Shown here: piece by piece, positions 60,648 through 64,000 of the stretch
Numbering within the stretch: position 1 is the first letter of the stretch
Layout: each line of letters starts with the position of its first letter
Source: Lucinisca nassula
Lineage: Eukaryota; Mollusca; Bivalvia; Lucinida; Lucinidae
DNA length: 64,000 bases
Direction of reading: 5' to 3'
Assembly (NCBI GenBank): GCA_963580285.1
Contig: OY757023.1
Coordinates: 86,949,108-87,013,107 of the forward strand
Notes under the pieces: model-generated
What the model was told of the DNA's origin: nothing
Databases searched by the model: none
What the model saw: the letters and a program-made list of their open reading frames with translations, nothing else
Translations under genes and position numbers: made by a program

Positions 60648-60887
60648 AATCATCCTGTCCAGGTGCAAAAATAACCCCCATTGTGGATGCCCAAGACAAT
60701 GAAATCAAGACTGATTGTTAGAAACTTTTTCAAGTACATGTACAGACATTTACCTTAAATATGTTTCATCTCACCACTGATTAGTAATTTGTATCAGGAA
60801 ATTATTTCTGTATCATGGTGTTTTTTATTGTCCTGTATGTTCAATAACTGATGCTGAATCATGACTTAAGAGGCATAATGTTGATAA

Positions 60888-61082
60888 TTTACCCATATAC
60901 GACAATGGAATCTTCCAACATATAAGTTTGGAATGGTCTATTTCCAATTACAGGGATGTCAGATTTGTTTTTGGCAAACTTTACAAAAACGAATGTTCTT
61001 TAAGCAAACGGGGCATCTGATCTGGGTCTACACTGTTTGCCAATATCCCAAAACTGGACGCTAGATATATATATGTGTTAAT
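60888..61082. mobile_element. MITE B relative, decayed
   Basis: TTTACCCATATACGACAATG, GGAATCTTCCAACATATAAG, TACAGGGATGTCAG follow the MITE B left half; AAACGGGGCATCTGATCTGG, GTCTACACTGTTTGCC gives one core arm. Right end GTGTTAA. Confidence 0.6.
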
Positions 61083-61175
61083 GGATGATTTTCTTTATTT
61101 CTTATTAGAAACGTGTTCTGGTTACATATGTTAGAATCACCTCAAGTTCTACGGAAAAATGCACCAGCACTTTAG

Positions 61176-61339
61176 TAGAAGCCTCTGTGGTGTAGTGGTT
61201 ACGCTACTCGCCTTGTAAACCAGGGATCGCAGGAGGATCGATCCTGGGCTTCTCCAGACTTTCGGATGAGTCTTTAAACCGAGGTCCCGTCTCCGTATGA
61301 CCTTAGCTGTTGGTGATACATTAAACTAAACCACTCACT
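61176..61339 (+). mobile_element. SINE-A with 14-bp target duplication
   Basis: CACCAGCACTTTAG lies at 61162-61175 and 61340-61353. A 3-bp GAG insertion lies in the B-box region (GCAGGAGGATCGATCC). Confidence 0.95.
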
Positions 61340-61555
61340 CACCAGCACTTTAGCAAAAAGTCTACTTCCCATCACATGTGTGACGCTGTTTGCAATGAAA
61401 GTCAAAGATGCTCCGAAAAGTTTGTATCACTGTGATGCACTTTCCATCATGTGCTTCCGAACAGTTTTACAGATGAATGAGGATGTGGGTGGGACAATTG
61501 CATAAGCTGGTCCTTGCCAGTTAACTGGTCGAAACTTTCAGACAACTGACTAGTG

Positions 61556-61767
61556 TTAACCCTTGTCCTGCTGAATATTTATATATGCCACACCCACTAC
61601 CGATTATCAACCAATCAGATTACTTGATGCAAATTATTGCAACAAATTCACAACTGAATGGCAAACAATGTAGATCCTGATCAGATGGATTCGTCAGAAG
61701 CCATCTGATCTGGATCTACATTGTTTCAAAGATAAGGCATATCCGGGATTAGCAGGACAAGGGTTGA
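61556..61767. mobile_element. MITE A, GTCCTGCT subfamily
   Basis: TTAACCCTTGTCCTGCTGAA; core GTAGATCCTGATCAGATGG and complement; right end AGCAGGACAAGGGTTGA (mutated TTAA). Confidence 0.9.
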
Positions 61768-62159
61768 TTACAATTTTGAATATGCAGTGCAAACATGAAG
61801 AAGGTGGGATTGCAGTGGATATACATTTTTTGACAACTCTGATTTTTGTGTGAAGTGGAAATTTATCACACAATATGGATTATGGTTTCTTTGAACTTTG
61901 ACAGACATGACACTTGTAATGAAAATTCTTGTTCAGCATGCCATTATTTTTTGATGCATTTTCACTTTAAATAATGATTGTATTGCTAAACTGCTAGTTG
62001 CATGGTTGTAAGAAATAAAACAGTGACAGCACGATTGCCTAAGGAATTCTTCTCACAGTTCCAGATAAAAATAATCAGGGATAATCTTTTGGACTTGAAA
62101 ATGTATGTTGTGTGCAGAAAAAAGAATAGTCTATAACGCAGAACTTGGTCTCACAAATG
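61768..62159. other. No recognisable feature
   Basis: No repeat relation and no supported gene. Confidence 0.35.
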
Positions 62160-62242
62160 ACCGTAGCGAGGCTTGAATCCACAGTAGTTAGACCTAACGA
62201 TTAAGATTAGCACTTTTGCCCATTAGGCCACTGAGGCCCTCC
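62160..62242 (-). mobile_element. tRNA-like SINE head, minus strand
   Basis: In reverse: AGGGCCTCAGTGGCCTAATG (A-box-like TGGCCTAATGG), then GATTCAAGCCTCGC (B-box-like). The stems of a tRNA cannot be completed and no body was recognised downstream, so this is at most a SINE fragment. Confidence 0.45.
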
Positions 62243-62358
62243 AATGGATGGTGAGGAAATTCATAATTTTTTTCATGTTAGCTGAAATTCACCCATGACC
62301 ATTCCACCTGTGTAATATGGCACCCCCACAATAGCATTTTACACCCTCTGATCTTTAA

Positions 62359-64000
62359 ACAAGAGGGCCCACAGGGCCCTGGTTCGCTCACCTGTTTGTC
62401 ACTGTCTCGAGCACTTTCTATTTTTAGCTCTGGTAGCCATCTTGTTCATCAGCAGAGTGATTTTAGCTTATTTGGTAGGGAGTAACCTAGGCAACATTCC
62501 TGTGAAGTTTGAATCAAATTGGCCTTAGGGTTTAGGAGGAGTTCACGTTTGAATCAAATTTACAATATTTTTCTATTTTCAGCTCCACCGGTGGCCATTT
62601 TGTTCATCGGAGCGGGATCGTTTTAGCCTTTTTGGTAGAGGGTCATCTAAGCAACATTACTTCGAAGTTTGAATGAAATTGGCCCAAGGGTACAGAAGGA
62701 ATTGTCGGTTGAAGATTTTTTTTATTTTTAGCTCTGGCAGCCATCTTGTTCATTTGAGTGGAATGAGTTTTAACTATTTTGGTAGGGAGTCACCTAGGCA
62801 ACATTCCGGTGAAGTTTTAAATCCAATTGGCCCAAGGGTTTAGAAGGAGTTCGCATTTGAAGCAAATTTACAATGTTTTTCTATTTTTAGCTCTTGTGAC
62901 CATTTGTTAATCGTTTATGCTATTTTCCTTGAGGGTCATCTACACAACATGGTTCAAAAGTTAAAATAAAATAGGTCAAATGTCAAGGAAAAAGGTCAAA
63001 GATCATTTTATGTATGAATAGAAAGCCCTTGTCGCAAGGAACCTACATGCCAAATATGAAGGCTGTATCTCAAATGCTTCAAAAGTTATGACAAAGTAGG
63101 TCAAAGGTCAAGGTCATGGGTCAAAAGTTTTGAATGGTTGAGAATACCTTATCACAAGGAACATACATGCCAAATATGAAGACTCTATCTCATATGGTTC
63201 AAAAAGTTATGATAAAGTAGGTCACAGGTCAAGGTCACAGGTCAAATTTTTATATGAGTGGGAAGCCCTTGTCACAAGGAACCTATATGCCAAATATGAA
63301 GGCTCTATCTCAAACGGTTCAAAAATTATGACAAATTAACCTACCAATCTACTTTTTGATTTGACATGACCCATATTCAAACTTAACTGAGATATTGTCC
63401 AGAATGATCATTCTGAGCAAGTTTAATGGTGATTTGACTAAAACTGTGGCCTCTTAGAGTGTTCAAAACTTTTTTTCTATAATTTTACCTGCTGGCCTAC
63501 TTTTTGACCCGACATGACCCATATTCAAACTTGACCCAGATATTGTCAAGATGATAATTCTGAGCAAGTTTGATGATGATCGGACCAAAACTGGAACCTC
63601 TAGTGTGTTCACAAGGGTTTTTCAACAATCTGACCTACTGACCTTCTTATTGACCAGACATGACCCATATTCGAAATTAACCGAGACATGGTCAAATGAT
63701 CATTTTGAGCAAGTTTGATGATGATCGGACCAAAACAGTGGCCTCAAGTGTGTTCAGAGGATTTTCCTACGATTTGACCTACTGACCTACTTTTTGACCA
63801 GACATGACCCATATTCGAACTGGTCTGAGATATTGTCAAGATGATCATTCTGGGCAAGTTCGATGATGATCGGACCAAAACTGTGGCCTCAAGTGTGTTC
63901 ACAAGGTTTTTCTATGATTTGACCTGCTGGCCTACTTTTTGACCCGACATGACCCATATTCAAACTTGACCCAGATATTGTCAAGATGATAATTCTGAGC
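62359..64000 (+). mobile_element. Hairpin-ended element, paralogue of 6880, cut by window
   Basis: 5' ACAAGAGGGCCCACAGGGCC and GCTCACCTG 27 nt in. It follows the 6880 element through the GGCCATCTTGTTCATC units (62400-62920), the CACAAGGAACCTACATGCCA units (63030-63330) and the first four 145-bp units. It has one more early unit (62700-62880) than the 6880 copy, so unit number varies. The 3' end lies beyond the window. Confidence 0.8.

Overview
The window reads as intergenic DNA from a metazoan nuclear genome, most likely a bivalve mollusc. That attribution is inference. It rests on several tRNA-derived SINEs, piggyBac-like MITEs flanked by TTAA, a mariner remnant, and hairpin-ended tandem-repeat elements of the Helentron/HINE (pearl, CvA) kind known from bivalves. 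There is no operon structure, no ribosome-binding-site logic, and no intact host gene. Every open reading frame is short and most lie inside repeats. The only recognisable protein-coding remnants come from transposable elements: a broken mariner transposase (about 3720-4734) and a decayed non-LTR retrotransposon 3' coding region (19085-19365 and 20060-20510). A 110-codon frame inside a PIF/Harbinger-like element (51208-51540) is a weak third candidate.

Layout. 1-5 kb: SINEs, TTAA MITEs, a foldback nested in a MITE, a tandem array, and the mariner copy with a hairpin MITE inside it. 5.5-10 kb: the GTTGCGCTCACAAG repeat with a 169-bp minimal hairpin-ended element, a 24-bp minisatellite, and a 2.7-kb hairpin-ended element (6880-9601) made of three different tandem arrays. 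10-26 kb: several copies of a ~745-bp repeat (K), each carrying different insertions, plus SINE-into-SINE nesting and the 2-kb element at 23058-25048 (about ten 166-bp units). 27-28.2 kb: a cluster of four TTAA MITEs. 29.2-33.5 kb: a three-level nest. 33.7-44 kb: MITEs, SINEs and a ~3.5-kb element built of TGAAATTTCA words. 44-57 kb: MITEs, SINEs and a PIF/Harbinger-like element with a perfect target duplication. 57.7-59.4 kb: a second copy of the TTCnnGAA-word element, without the insertion seen in the first. 62.4-64 kb: a paralogue of the 6.9-kb element, cut by the window end.

Most useful for later work are insertions whose empty site is visible in a paralogue in the same window (30798-32372, 25659-25942, 50771-51920, 16493-16720, 36140-36421). 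They fix element ends and target duplications without outside data. Three patterns stand out. First, unrelated hairpin-ended families share a 5' ACWAGA start and an inverted repeat offset 24-28 nt from the 5' end but lying at the very 3' end. Second, MITE families with different termini share one palindromic module. Third, a pair of elements is built almost wholly of short self-complementary words. Family names such as SINE-A to E, MITE A, B, C and H, and repeats J, K, P and Q are labels used only in this annotation. I counted and aligned by eye; boundaries are normally good to a few bases where a target duplication is given and to tens of bases elsewhere.
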